Origin: Fragum whitleyi | Taxonomy: Eukaryota; Mollusca; Bivalvia; Cardiida; Cardiidae | Length of the DNA stretch: 64,000 nt | Reading direction: 5' to 3' | Assembly: GCA_948146395.1 (NCBI GenBank) | Contig: OX411546.1 | Span: forward strand, 22,732,449 to 22,796,448 | In this document: one piece after another, positions 1 to 12,400 of the stretch | Layout of the letters: each line of letters opens with the position of its first letter | How positions within the stretch are numbered: the stretch's first letter is position 1 | Program-made: the position numbers and the translations under genes | Notes under the pieces: model-generated | The model's database searches: none | Told to the model about the DNA's origin: nothing | Seen by the model: the letters and a program-made list of their open reading frames with translations, nothing else

Positions 1-1180
1 TTTTAGTCCCCCACCGGTTACCGGTTGGGGGACTATAGGTTTGCTCGATTCCGTCTGTCAGTCCGTCCTACTGTCTGTCCGTCCGTCCGTCTGTCCGTCA
101 CACTTTTGTCCGGGCTATATCTTCTAAACCATATGTGCTAGCAACTTCAAACTTTGTACACTTATAGATCTTATTGAGGACAAGTGTCATGTTCAAGAAC
201 TGTTATTTTGCCATGCCAACTTTTTGAGTTATTGCCCTTTGTTGTTTTTACCCTTACATTTTGTCCGGGCTATATCTTCTAAACAAATAAGTGCAAGCAA
301 CTTCAAACTTTGTACACTGATAGATCTTATCGAGGACAAGTGTCATGTACAAGAACTGTTACTCTGCCATGTCCACTTTTTGAGTTATTGCCCTTTGTTG
401 TTTTTAGTCTTATATTCTTGTCCGAATCATATCTCGAAAACTATAAGTGCAAGCAACTTTAAACTTTGTACATGTATAGATCTCATTGAGGACAAGTGTC
501 ATGTACAAGAACTGTTACTCTGTCATGCCCACTTTTTGAGTTATTGCCCTTTCTTGCTTTTACCTTTACATTTTTGTCCGGAACATATCTTCTAAACCAT
601 AAGTGCTAGAAACTTCAAACTTGCTACAGTTAAAGATATCATTGAGGACAAGTGTCATGTACAAGAACTGTTACTCTGCCATGTCCACTTTTTGAGTTAT
701 TACCCTTTGTTGTTTCTATCCTTACATTTTTGTCCCGTACTTATCTCCTTAACCATAAGTCCTAGCAACTTCAAACTTTGTACACTGGTTTATCTCATTG
801 AGAAGAAGTGTAATGCACAAGGACTGTTACTCTGCCACATCCACTTTTTTAGTTATTGTCGGTTGTTGTTTTATATCCTGACATTTTTGTCCGGACCATA
901 TCTCCTGAGCCATCAGTGCTAGCAACTTCAAACTTGGTACACTAATAGATCTCATTGAGGACAAGTGGCATGTACAAGAATCATTCTTCTCCGCCCACTT
1001 TTGGAGTTTTTGCCATTGGTTGTTTTTACTCTTATATTTTTGTTTGGGACATTTTGTTCAAAACCTAATGTGCTAGCAACTTCAAATTTTGTATTCAGTT
1101 ATAGATCTAGTAAGTAGGAGATATATTATAAGAAAGGATTTTTTGTTATCCAGTGGGGGACTCCTGTATTGCATCGCAAT
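1..1180. repeat. Dispersed repeat with GTCC microsatellite and about 113-bp tandem units
   Basis: It starts with palindromic CCCCCACCGGTTACCGGTTG-GGGG, then TCCGTCCGTC microsatellite, then about eight imperfect units with CTTCAAACTTTGTACAC and TTTTGAGTTATTGCCC, ending near GTATTGCATCGCAATACAAC and CTTGT. The short open frames here are repeat translations, not genes. Same plan as families A, B, C and G. Confidence 0.82.
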
Positions 1181-1354
1181 ACAACATGCACTTGTTTCAG
1201 ATTACCCTACTGCATGTTGAAAGCTACAACAGACATGGCATTAAGACTGATTAATGTAATAGTATATAATTCAATTTAAGTTGTGCATTCAGCTTGGATG
1301 CAAAGTTAGTTTCCTACCTGAATGAAAACAAATTTGAGTTTATACATGTAGCTA

Positions 1355-2641
1355 TTTTTAGCTCACCTGAGCACGAAGTGCTCAAGGTGAGCTATTGGGA
1401 TCGTAGAATGTCCGTCGTCCGTCGTCCTTCGTGCGTCATCCGTCGTGCGTCGTCCACAATTTCTTTAAACATCTTCTCCTCCTAAACCAGAGGGCCAATC
1501 TTGATGAAACTTGGCAGGGATGTTCCTTGGGTCAAGCTCTACCAAAGTTGTTCAAATAAATGAAATCCACCCTTAACTTTCCCTTTACCCTTAACAAAAA
1601 GGGTGAAAATATGAAAATCTTTAAAAATCTTCTTCTCTGAAACCAGAAGGCAGACAGCTTTCATATTTGGTATGTAGCATCATCTAGTGGACCTCTACCA
1701 AGTTTGTTCATATCAAGACCCTTGGGTCATATTTGGGCTTAGCCCGGGCCCAACCCTTTTTACATAGAATCAAAAGGCGAAAATCTTTAAAAATCTTCTT
1801 CTCTGTAACCAGATGGCAGACAGCTTAAATATTTGGTGTGTAGCATCACCTAGTGGGCCTCTACCAAGTTTGTTCATAACAAGACCCTTGGGTCATATTT
1901 GTGCGCTGCATGGGTGCATCCCTTTATCTCTTATGAGCACGAAGGGTAAAAAATTGAAAATCTTCAAAAATCTTCTTCTCTGAAACCAGAAGGCAGACAG
2001 CATTCATATTTGGTATGTAGCATCATCTAGTGGACCTCTACCAAGTTTGTTCATATCAAGACCCTAGGATCATGTTTGGGCTTTGCCCGGGCCCAACCCT
2101 TTTTACATAGAATCAAAGAGCAAAAATCTTTAAAAATCTTCTTCTCTGTAACCAGATGGCAGACAGCTTAAATATTTGGTGTGTAGCATCACCTAGTGGG
2201 CCTCTACCAAGTTTGTTCATATCAAGACCCTTGGGTCATATTTGGGCTTTGCACGGATGCATCCCTTTATCTCTTATGAGCATGAAGGGTAAAAAAATGA
2301 AAACCTTAAAAAATCTTCTTCTCTGTAACCAGAAGGCAGACAGCTTTCATATTTGGTATGTAGCATCATCTAGTGGACCTCTACCAAGTTTGTTCATATC
2401 AAGACCCTAGGATCATATTTGGGCTTCATCCGGGCGCAACCCTTTTTACATAGAATGAAAGAGCAAAAAGGCATATCTGTCTTGCTCTTCGCTGAAAACG
2501 TTGCATGGTAATGATCTTAGGCAGATTTCAAAAGAAAGGCAATTATCTTCTTTTTGAAATCTGCCTATCTAATTAATGTGATGTCCCAGGGGTCATAGAG
2601 ACTCAGGTGAGCGATCTAGGACCATCTTGGTCCTCTTGTTT
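1355..2641 (+). repeat. Family A repeat (copy 1)
   Basis: Terminus AGCTCACCTGAGCACGAAGT with hairpin, then (CCGTCGT)n, then about five units of roughly 172 bp (alternating versions, so a 344-bp higher-order pattern), ending in CAGGTGAGCGATCTAGGACC-ATCTTGGTCCTCTTGTT. A hairpin of AGGCAGATTTCAAAAGAA arms lies at 2520..2567. Confidence 0.85.
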
Positions 2642-2699
2642 AAGCTTTCACAGTAAGTACTTCCAAAAGAAACATGTCTTGCTTAGGAGAAATCTTAAG

Positions 2700-2945
2700 T
2701 TTTGCTCCCTGATATTGAGTCTGTGCTTGACTTTTCCAACAATTTGAAATGTTTGTGAGGTGCAAACACTGTGTACCATAGACAGCCACATATTGTAAAT
2801 ATAAAGTTACCTGATGGTCTACAGATACTATGAGACCTTATCTATCTACTAAATGCATAGTGAAGACTCTGGTCAGAATGTGAGATACACAGGCTGGTTA
2901 GAGTCTTTGCTTTGCCAATATTTGGAATTGTTGGTTTTAACCAAA
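2700..2945. repeat. Dispersed repeat with GTGAAGACTCTGGTCAGA hairpin
   Basis: CTTGACTTTTCCAACAATTT and GAAGACTCTGGTCAGAATGT with inverted CAGGCTGGTTAGAGTCTTTG. It pairs with 19140..19400; a short fragment of the same family is at 34215..34270. Confidence 0.6.
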
Positions 2946-3257
2946 AATGCAATCACTCTTACGTATGAATCTGCCACACATTAAAATGTTTCATTCCACT
3001 TTTGAAGAATTTACAATAAAAAAAAAAATCTGCTTTTTAGGTATCTGAAATCTTCTGGTAGTACGGCAAATACACTTTGGAATAAGAATTATTACAAACC
3101 TTTGTTTTTCAAGCATTGTGTAAGTAAAAGGGCTAGAGCTACACTTTTTTAAAAGCCTATATATTTATAGACATCTGCTGCAGTTTATCACTTACCCCTC
3201 GACATACTTATGTATTCATGTTCTCAATTTTTCATTTCTTGTTGTAACATTTTGCAG

Positions 3258-3437
3258 GATCCTGACATGTTCTGGGACTTCATCAGTCTACGTCCAGAGA
3301 CCACCCACCAGGTGTCCTTCCTGTTTTCTGACAGAGGTACACCAAATGGTTACAGATTTATGAATGGTTACGGAAGTCACACCTTTAAACTTGTAAACAA
3401 AGACAATGAACCAGTTTACTGTAAATTCCACTTTAAG
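3258..3437 (+). CDS. CAT: CAT window exon 1 (NADPH-binding segment)
   Basis: Acceptor TTTGCAG before GATCCTGAC; donor AAG|GTAAGA. It encodes 60 residues from DPDMFWDF through [10 protein letters not shown] to YCKFHFK, phase 0 at both ends. It carries most NADPH-contact residues (H194, R203, N213, Y215, K237 equivalents). Its 3' half is copied in degenerate form three times just downstream. Confidence 0.95.
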
Positions 3438-6400
3438 GTAAGAACAGAAGTTAACCAAATCTACAGGTCAGTGTAAAAAAATTGTAAGTGCCTATAAATT
3501 TATAAGCACTTATAAAAGTTTTGCCCTGTCCACTCATTAGTGGTAACAGATTTATGAATGGTTATGGAAGTCACACCTTTAAACTTGTAAACAAAGCCAC
3601 TTTAAGGTAAGTACAGTGGTTCACCAAATCTTTAGGTAAGTGCAAAACTTAGATAAATGCGTATAGATTTTTATGCACTTGCAATAGTTTTGCCCCGCCC
3701 GTCATTAATGGTAACAGATCTATGAATGGTTATGGAAGTCACTCCTTTAGACTGGTCTATAAGGACATTGAAACAGTCTGCTGTAAATTCCACTTTAAGG
3801 TAAGTCCTAAATGGTTACAGAAGTTGCACCTTTTAACTTGTCAACAAGGACAATGAACCAGTCTTTTATGAAATACTACATTGAATTACCAAAAGAGGTA
3901 CATTTATTATACCCCCCACCTACGAAGTAGAGGGGGGTATATTGGTTTCACCATGTCTGTCTGTCTGTCCATCGGTCCATCCATCCGTCCATCCGTCCGT
4001 AGACCTTTTCGTTTCCGGACTCTAACTCAAGAACCAAATGACCTACAATCATGAAACTTTATACAAATGTTCCTTATGACCCAAGGAAGTGCCCTATTGT
4101 TTTTGGGTCACACAGGTTAAAGGTCAAGGTCACAGTCAGCCTTTGGTCAACTTTCGTTTCCGGACTCTAACTCAAGAACCAAGTAGCCTACAATCATGAA
4201 GCTTTATACAAATGTTGCTTATGACCCAAGGAAGTGCCCAATTGTTTTGGGGTCACATAGGTCAAATGTCATGGTCACAGTCAGCCTTTGTTCAATTTTC
4301 GTTTCCGGACTCTTACTCGAGAACCAAGTGACCTACAATCATAAAACTTTATGCAAATGTTGCTTATGATCCAAGGAAGTGCCCTATTGTTTTTGGGTCA
4401 CGTAGGTCAAATGTCAAGGTCACAGTCAATTTTTGTTCAATTTTCATTTCTGGACTCTAAATCAAAAACCAAGCGACCTAGAATCATGAAACTTCATGCA
4501 AATACTGCACATGACATCAATATTTGTTACAAACACATCCTGCACTCATAGCACTTGCATTATGACAAAGTGCTTGTGGGGGGTATTAGTCCGCTCTGCG
4601 ACAGTTCTAGTTTGCTACAGATTCATAAATGATGTCGGCATCAATCTGCCGATATAAAGGTCAAGGTCTTGAATCTATGACAAGATGTAGATCTTTGAAG
4701 CATTTGTCATTTTGTTGCTTTTATGATTTAAAAAAACGTCTTTTTCTTACATAAAAATACCAAGTCTAGTTAGCTCAGTTGGTGACATTTTGGGTTCTAA
4801 ATCCTTTGGTTGTGAGTGTAGGAAAGGAAGATTGCTATTATTTCAAACAACATTTGACTAAACTATATGACATAAAGAATTGTGTCAATTCTGACCCACC
4901 ACAGGCAAACAATAAGTAACCCTAAGTGAGATTGGCAGCTGGTGGTTTGGATAAAATGTTGTTGGTTGTACTGGTGTAAGATACAATAGGAAACCATTGG
5001 TTGATTCCCTAGCCTCCAAAATATAACTGCAGTACTGTTGAAAGTGGCTTTCATCCCATGCAAACAATCAAATCTTAAGATAAATTCAATAGAAATATTA
5101 TTTCTTCTACACAGTGTGACCAAGGCATCAAGAATTTCTTTGCTGAAGAAGCTGGGAAGATTGCGTCATCAAACCCAGACTACGCTATTCAGGACCTGTA
5201 CAATGCCATTGGTGAGGGAGACTACCCATCATGGACCTTACATATCCAGGTGATGACCTACGAGGAGGCTGAGAAGTTCCGCTGGAATCCATTTGATCTG
5301 ACCAAGGTACATTAACTTGTAAAATGTTGACCCTGATCTTGCTTAATTCAAATTTTGGTTTTACAATATTGCCATTTTTTTTGGCATTTCAACCATTCTG
5401 GCCCAAGTTTTTAGCTCACCTGAGCACGAAGTGCTCATGTGAGCTATTGTGATCACCTTTCGTCCGGCGTCCGTCCGTCGGTCGTCGTATGTTGTCCGGC
5501 GTCCGTCAACAATTTCTTTAAACGACATCTCCTCCTAAACTACTAGGCCAATTAACACCAAATTTTACAGAAATGTTGCTTAGGTGGTCCTCTTCAAAAA
5601 AAGCTAAAAGAATTGAAATCCATGAAAAACTCTGGTTGCTATGTCAACAAAAGGTGAAATTTTAAGAAAATCTTTAAAATTCTTCTTCTTCTCAACCAGT
5701 ACTCCTACAGACTTAAAACTTGGCATGGATGATCAGTTCATAGACCATAATAAAAATAGCTAAATCATATCTTTTGGGCCACCATGTGCAGAGCACCAGG
5801 GGGGAGGGGGTAGTTCTTTGGGTAAATTTTTTAATCTTTAATCTTCTTCCTCTTCTGAACCAGGAGCCTGTCAGATTTGAATATAAGCATGGATGATCAG
5901 CATATGGACCTTAATATAGATAGCTAAAATCATGACTGTAGATCCACCAGGTGCAGAGCACCAGGGGGGAGAGGGTAGTACTTTTGTGAAAATTTTGTAA
6001 TCTTAAACCTTCTGTTTCTTCTGAACCAGGAGCCTGACAGAGTTGAATATTGGCATGGTTGATCAGCATATGGACCTTAATATAAATAGCTAAAATCATT
6101 ACTGTGGATTCACCAGGTGCGGAGCACCAGGGGGGAGAGGGTAGTACATTTGTGAAAATTTTGTAATCTTTAACCTTCTTCTTCTTCTGAACCACAAGCC
6201 CTACAGACTTGAAAATTGGCATGGAGGATCAGCATATAGACCTTAATAAATACAGGTAAAATAATGACTGTAATGCCACCAGGTGCAGAGCACCAGGGGG
6301 GAGAGGGTAGTACTTTTGTGAAAATTTTGTAATCTTTTAACCTTCTTCTTCTTCTGAACCAGAAGCCTGTCAGATTTGAATATTGGCATGGATGATCAGC

Positions 6401-9400
6401 ATATGGACCTGAATATGAATAGCTAAAATCATGACTGTAGATTCACCAGGTGCGGAGCACCAGGGGGGAGAGGGTAGTACTTTTGTGAAAATTTTGTAAT
6501 CTTTAACCTTCCTCTTCTTCTGAACCAGGAGCCTGACAGATTTGAATATTGGCATGGATGATCAGCATATGAACCTCAATATAAAGAGCTAAAATCATGA
6601 CTGTAGATTCACCAGGTGCGGAGCACCAGGGGGGAGAGGGTAGTACTTTTGTGAAAATTTTGATATCTTTAACCTTCTTCTTCTTCTGAACCACAAGCCC
6701 TACAGACTTGAAAATTGGCATGGAGGATCAGCATATAGACCTTAATAAATACAGCTAAAATAATGACTGTAATGCCACCAAGTGCAGAGCACCAGGGGAG
6801 AGGGGATAGTACTTTTGTGAAAATTTTGTAATCTTTTAACCTTCATCCTTTGATGAACCAGGAGCCCTATTGACTTCAATATTGGCATGGATGATAAGCA
6901 TATGGACATTAATTGAATTAGCTAAAATCATGACTGTAGATTCACCAGGTGCAGAGCAACTTGGGGGGGGGGGGGGGGGGAGTGCTTTGTTGAGAATTTT
7001 GAATCCCTACGCCCTATATATTTGACATGGATTGATCAACTCATGAAAGAAAACTTTAAAAGTCTCAGACTCAGCCTGTATATCTGGCATAGATTAGCTG
7101 ATCACAGACCTTTTATGAAAAAGCTTAAATAAATAATGGATCAGAGGGGGGAGGATTATTTCAAATGTTATCTTATTGAATAAGTGAAAATCTCTTTTTC
7201 TGTGGTTGCATGGACATACCTAGGTAATGAAGCTTTTTTCTCAGGTGAGCGACCCAGGGCCAACGGCCCTCTTGTTTAAAATTCTGATTGAGTAGAAAGC
7301 CGGTAATGTAGGCTTAGATCAGCCTGCACATTTGTGCAGGCTGATCTAGGTTTATACTGTCTGCCAAAACTCTGTTTACAGCAAGAATATACTATGAACA
7401 AAATTTTTTAAAGAAAAATATTACATATATAATGCCATCGTTGAAGGAGAGTACCCGTCATGAACACTACACATCCAGGTTTTTTCCTACGGAGATACTG
7501 CAAAGTTTTTATCAGTCCAATGTCCAGAAGTAAATAAACACGAGCTTTGTAAATCACCCATGAAAGAAAAATTTGGTTCAATAATTGAAATAATAGTTGA
7601 AAGGAAATTAAAAACTTACTGTGTGCAATTATAAATGATACTTGTTTCTGAGTCAATTTTGTTTTTTCAATAGATATTTTCCTAATAAGATTGAGTTTTA
7701 ACAACAAAGGATTAGTTTACTGCAAATTTTAGGTTTGAGTGCCAATGGCGGCACTCAACCTTTTGGTCTATTTGTCTCCCACTAATGGGTTGATAGTCGT
7801 AGCCCTATGTGGGATAGCAGCTGGAGGCTAGGAAAGGATGTAATGGTAGTACTGAAAGATTGTTGAAAGTGGAGTAAAACCCCATTCAAACATATAAAAC
7901 AAACCACAGTTTTAAGACCTATAATTTCTACTTTGTAATATATTTTGATTTTACAAAAATATCTGTAAATCTATGGATGGGGATTTTGAAATATGTCCCA
8001 TAATTAAAGTGGTCGCTTAATAGAAGTGGTTGCTTGAGCAAGATTGACTTACAAAGTGATCTAGCTCTTGAGCCTGAGATTGTTGCCGCTTTGAATTTTC
8101 TCTGTGACAAAAAACATGTTATAACACTTTGATTTCAACATGATTACATACAAAAGGATTAAAATAAAAAATTGTCTAGTTTTGTGTTCTACATCAGTTA
8201 CTTTGTAATGTTATTGATTTCAGGTTTGGCCCCAGGGAGAATTCCCTCTGATCCCAGTGGGTAAGATGGTGTTAAACAGAAACCCCAAGAACTATTTTGC
8301 TGAAGTAGAACAGATCGCCTTCTCCCCAGCTCACATGATTCCAGGTGTAGAGGCTAGTCCTGATAAAATGTTACAGGTATGCAGTTTAACGGTTTAAACC
8401 TATTTATTCTACATCAATTTGGAAACAATTTCTTACAACTTAGACTAATCCCTCTCAATTCTTCTTCCCGGAAAATACACCAGTACTCGTGCTGAATGTG
8501 TGGGTCAATGAAAGAACCAAGAATGATAGCTGCTCAAGGGAATCGAACTCAGGACCTTTGGGTAAAGAGGCAGACGCTCTACTCCTAGACCACGGACACC
8601 ACATTGCAGTTTAACAACCCTCTCTCTAAGAACAGATATTTTTACCACATTAAGACAAACTTTTAGGAAATCATGATGGAAAATTAACTCTTTTATGTAA
8701 CCCAAAGAACTATGTTGCTGATGTAGAACAGATCGCATTCTCCCCAGCCCACATGATTCCAGGTGTAGAGGCCAGCCCAGATAAAATGTTACAGGTATGA
8801 TGTTAAGCAACCTTCTCCCTTTGAATCAAATATTTTTACCACCTTGAGACAAAGAATTAGTTTATCATAGGGATTCAGATAAGAGGGGGTAAATTGAACC
8901 TAAAATCTTTATTTCACAATGAAAGCATATGTTATGGGTACTTATTTCAAATGTCTCGATGAGAGGGGTCTATGGGGTCCGGATAAGAGGGGATAAAGCA
9001 AACCTTAAATTTTAATTTCATAATGAAACCATATGTTGTGGGTACCCATTTGAATCATCTCCTTGAGATGTTTCAAATGAGTACCAGCAACATAAGTTTT
9101 AAGTAAGGATTAATAAAAAATAAAAATTTGAAAATCAAAGTACCCTCTCTGTCTAGCTCTGTTCTGTTAAAATAATGATGGAAAATTTACTCTTTTATGA
9201 AATTCCAAGACATTTTTTCCATGGGACTTTATACTTGACATAATAGTTTGGAACAAAAGAAATTGCTTTAAATAAGTAATGGCAGAATTAGAAAGAAAGG
9301 TTATATAAACATATCAAATTGGTTAAAGAAAAGTCACAGCCTTTTAAAAACTAAATTTGAACCAATGAAAGTCTAGATACAAGATAGAGTATGTTGTCCT

Positions 9401-12400
9401 GTATGAATATTTTATACTTTTCCATGATTCAATTTCAGGGACGATTGTTTTCATACAGTGATACACACAGACATAGACTGGGCAGTAACTACTTACAGAT
9501 TCCTGTCAACTGTCCATACAATACAAATGTGAGAAATTATCAGAGAGATGGACCACAATGTGTTACAGATAACCAAGGTAAATATTAGGGATGGGAATGA
9601 GTATTCGATTAATCGAGTACTCGATCGAATGTCCGATTATTGATTATCAATTTTACTAGTCGATTAATCGGTTAAAGAATTAAATAATATGAAATTCGTT
9701 TCCAATCTTATTTTTATTTCATATTTCTCAAAAAGCGGTTTTTCATATGATTTGCTGTACAGCTAAAAATGGTGTATGCAACTCATGCCCATCTGCTGAT
9801 CGTCTAATCCGTCGATATTATTTCCAAATTTGCAATCAAGTGCCAACTATAATTGTTCTTGCTGTCACACAATACACGTTGTCATGTAACTTTTCACACC
9901 TTCAAATTTCGGTACTCTGATCAGGGATGGTGCGATTTACTTGGATATTCAGATCAACGGGATATTGCATTGTCGTTCCAAAACCTTGTTACGCAATTTT
10001 ATCGATGCTGTAGTTACTTGGTCTTTCTCTACCGAAAATTGTATATCAAACAAATGAATATGGCCTAGCAATATTTCCAGGAAATGACGCTCTGTTAGAA
10101 TGCATTTTTACATTTTTTCCGTTTCTTCAATTAAATAAGCAATCAAATGTCATTTCAACTGTCCATTCGACCGAAAATATGCAGCAAATAGCGTATATCT
10201 TTATGTTGGAAGACACAGAATTAATGATCAAAAGTCATCAATTCTATCCGAGTACTCGATCGGAAAGGTAAATGAGTAATCAATTAGTAAAATCAGTACT
10301 CGCTACCATCCCTAGTAAATATGATAAAATCCTGTACACATCTAATAAACTCTATGTAGAATACAAATGTGAGAAACTATCAAAATGATTGACCACAATG
10401 TGATACAGATATCCAAGGTAAATATCAAAACAATCAACTGTACAAATTCCTGTGAACTGTCCATAACATACCAATTAGAGAAACTATCAAAAAGATGGAC
10501 TACAGAGAGTTACAGATAACCAGGGTTATTATTATAACACTAAACTGTACAAATTCATGTCAACTAATAAAAATGTGAGAAATTATTTGAGAGATAGACA
10601 GCAGTGGGTTACAGATAACCAAGGTAAATAGATGTATAATGAATTAGTATACTTTTTAACTGTGCCAATGTCAATACAATACAGACGTAAGAAACTTGAT
10701 AAGACATATGATAGTAATTTGCACAGAAATACATATTAATTCATTCAAGCTAACTGTGGTTGACATTTCATAGTTTCTCAAATTCATTTAGTGCAGACAG
10801 TTGACGGAAATGTATACAATACAGATGTGAGAAACTTAATACAGTCAAACCTGTCTTAGCGGCCACCTATATTCAGCAAGCAACCTGTATTAAGCAAGTG
10901 GCCACCAAAGTCCCAAATGAACCATTTGAACTGAAATTGACCTGTATTAAGCAAGCACCTGTCTTAAGCAAGCGCTTTTTGAATGTCCCTTTGGTGCTTG
11001 CTTAAGAAAGGTTTGACTGTATGTATTTCTGTGCAAATTACTATGATATGTCTGCACAATATAAATGTAAGAAACTGTAAGAGAGATGAACCACAGTGTG
11101 AAATAGATAACCAGGTAAATTATTATCTCTTAAACTTTTAAAAAACTTTTAAAACTGTTTGAGCTGCTGTCAACTGTCTGTACAATACGGAGAGAAACTA
11201 TCAATGATATTGACCCCTTTGCTTCAAATAACCAGAGAGAAAATTTTTATTTTATGAATATCTCTGTACAGATTAAGATCAACTGTCTGTATATCACAAA
11301 GTCTTAACTATGTGTTCAATAGATGGTTTAAGACCTTAAATCCATATTAAAAACTAAAAATTAATTTTAATGCACTGAGTGAGTGTCAAGACTACTTAGT
11401 GTCTTTCCATCACATACACATGAAATTGTTGGAAATGTCACACACAGGATCAAATGATATCTAGATTTAAATCCAATTCTCCTGTAATCAAGAACATGCC
11501 CTTAAATTCTTACTCTGCATTTACATCATTTTCACATTAAAATAGACCAAATTCGTCATCTGGGCGTCATTTTGTATGTGAACATAAATGTATAATTGTA
11601 TAACAATGTTTATAATATGACGGGACGTCGCGGGAGTGAAATAAACCCGTTGAATATTTTTGATATTACACGGGTGTTACTACACTAGTGGAATAACTAT
11701 GCAAATGAGCTCAAAGCGAATAGCAACGCAATTTTGTAGCTGCGTAATGACGTCATAATGTATATATTGTGATGTCAGTTTGAAAGGGCGTTGTAAGTTT
11801 GGCGCAAAATTGAAATGTCAAAATTAAAAATTGTGACGATTTTTCGTGCAAATTGGGGTCACATTATAAATAGAATATCAAATTTGTGCTCATAGAATAC
11901 AGAATTTATAAAACTTGTCATCTTACACAGATAAAAACTCGGCACAGCCTCGTTTTTATCTGTTTATAGATGACTCGTTTAATAAATTTGGTATTCAATG
12001 ACCACTCTTTCAATATCCTCTATTAATTGTATTGTTACAGCTACTGATTATAGAGCGAGTTCTGTACTTTGTGACAGTTAAAATGTCTGGTAAATTTTGT
12101 TCTATAGGAGGAGCTCCCAACTATTTTCCCAACAGTTTTAGTGGCCCTGTTGATGATGTCAAACACCTTGAGCACGGAGACATGTTGACAGGTCAGGTGG
12201 GTCGGTATAACTCAAAAGATGACGATAACTTTACACAAGTGGGAACATTCTTCAACAAGGTATGGATATTTCCAAGGGACAGCATAAAACTATTGTAGGT
12301 GCCTATAGACATATCTATAGGCACTTACGATACTTTTAAACTGAATTGTGACCTTACAGTAAGGAAACAAGTGTTTCTTATTTTTTTCCCTTATTCTAGG

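Noticed and set aside
224..922. Two open frames rich in LLFLPLHF and SNFKLCT motifs
   Set aside because: They are translations of the tandem units of the repeat at 1..1180; the peptide repeats with the DNA period and has no independent protein character.
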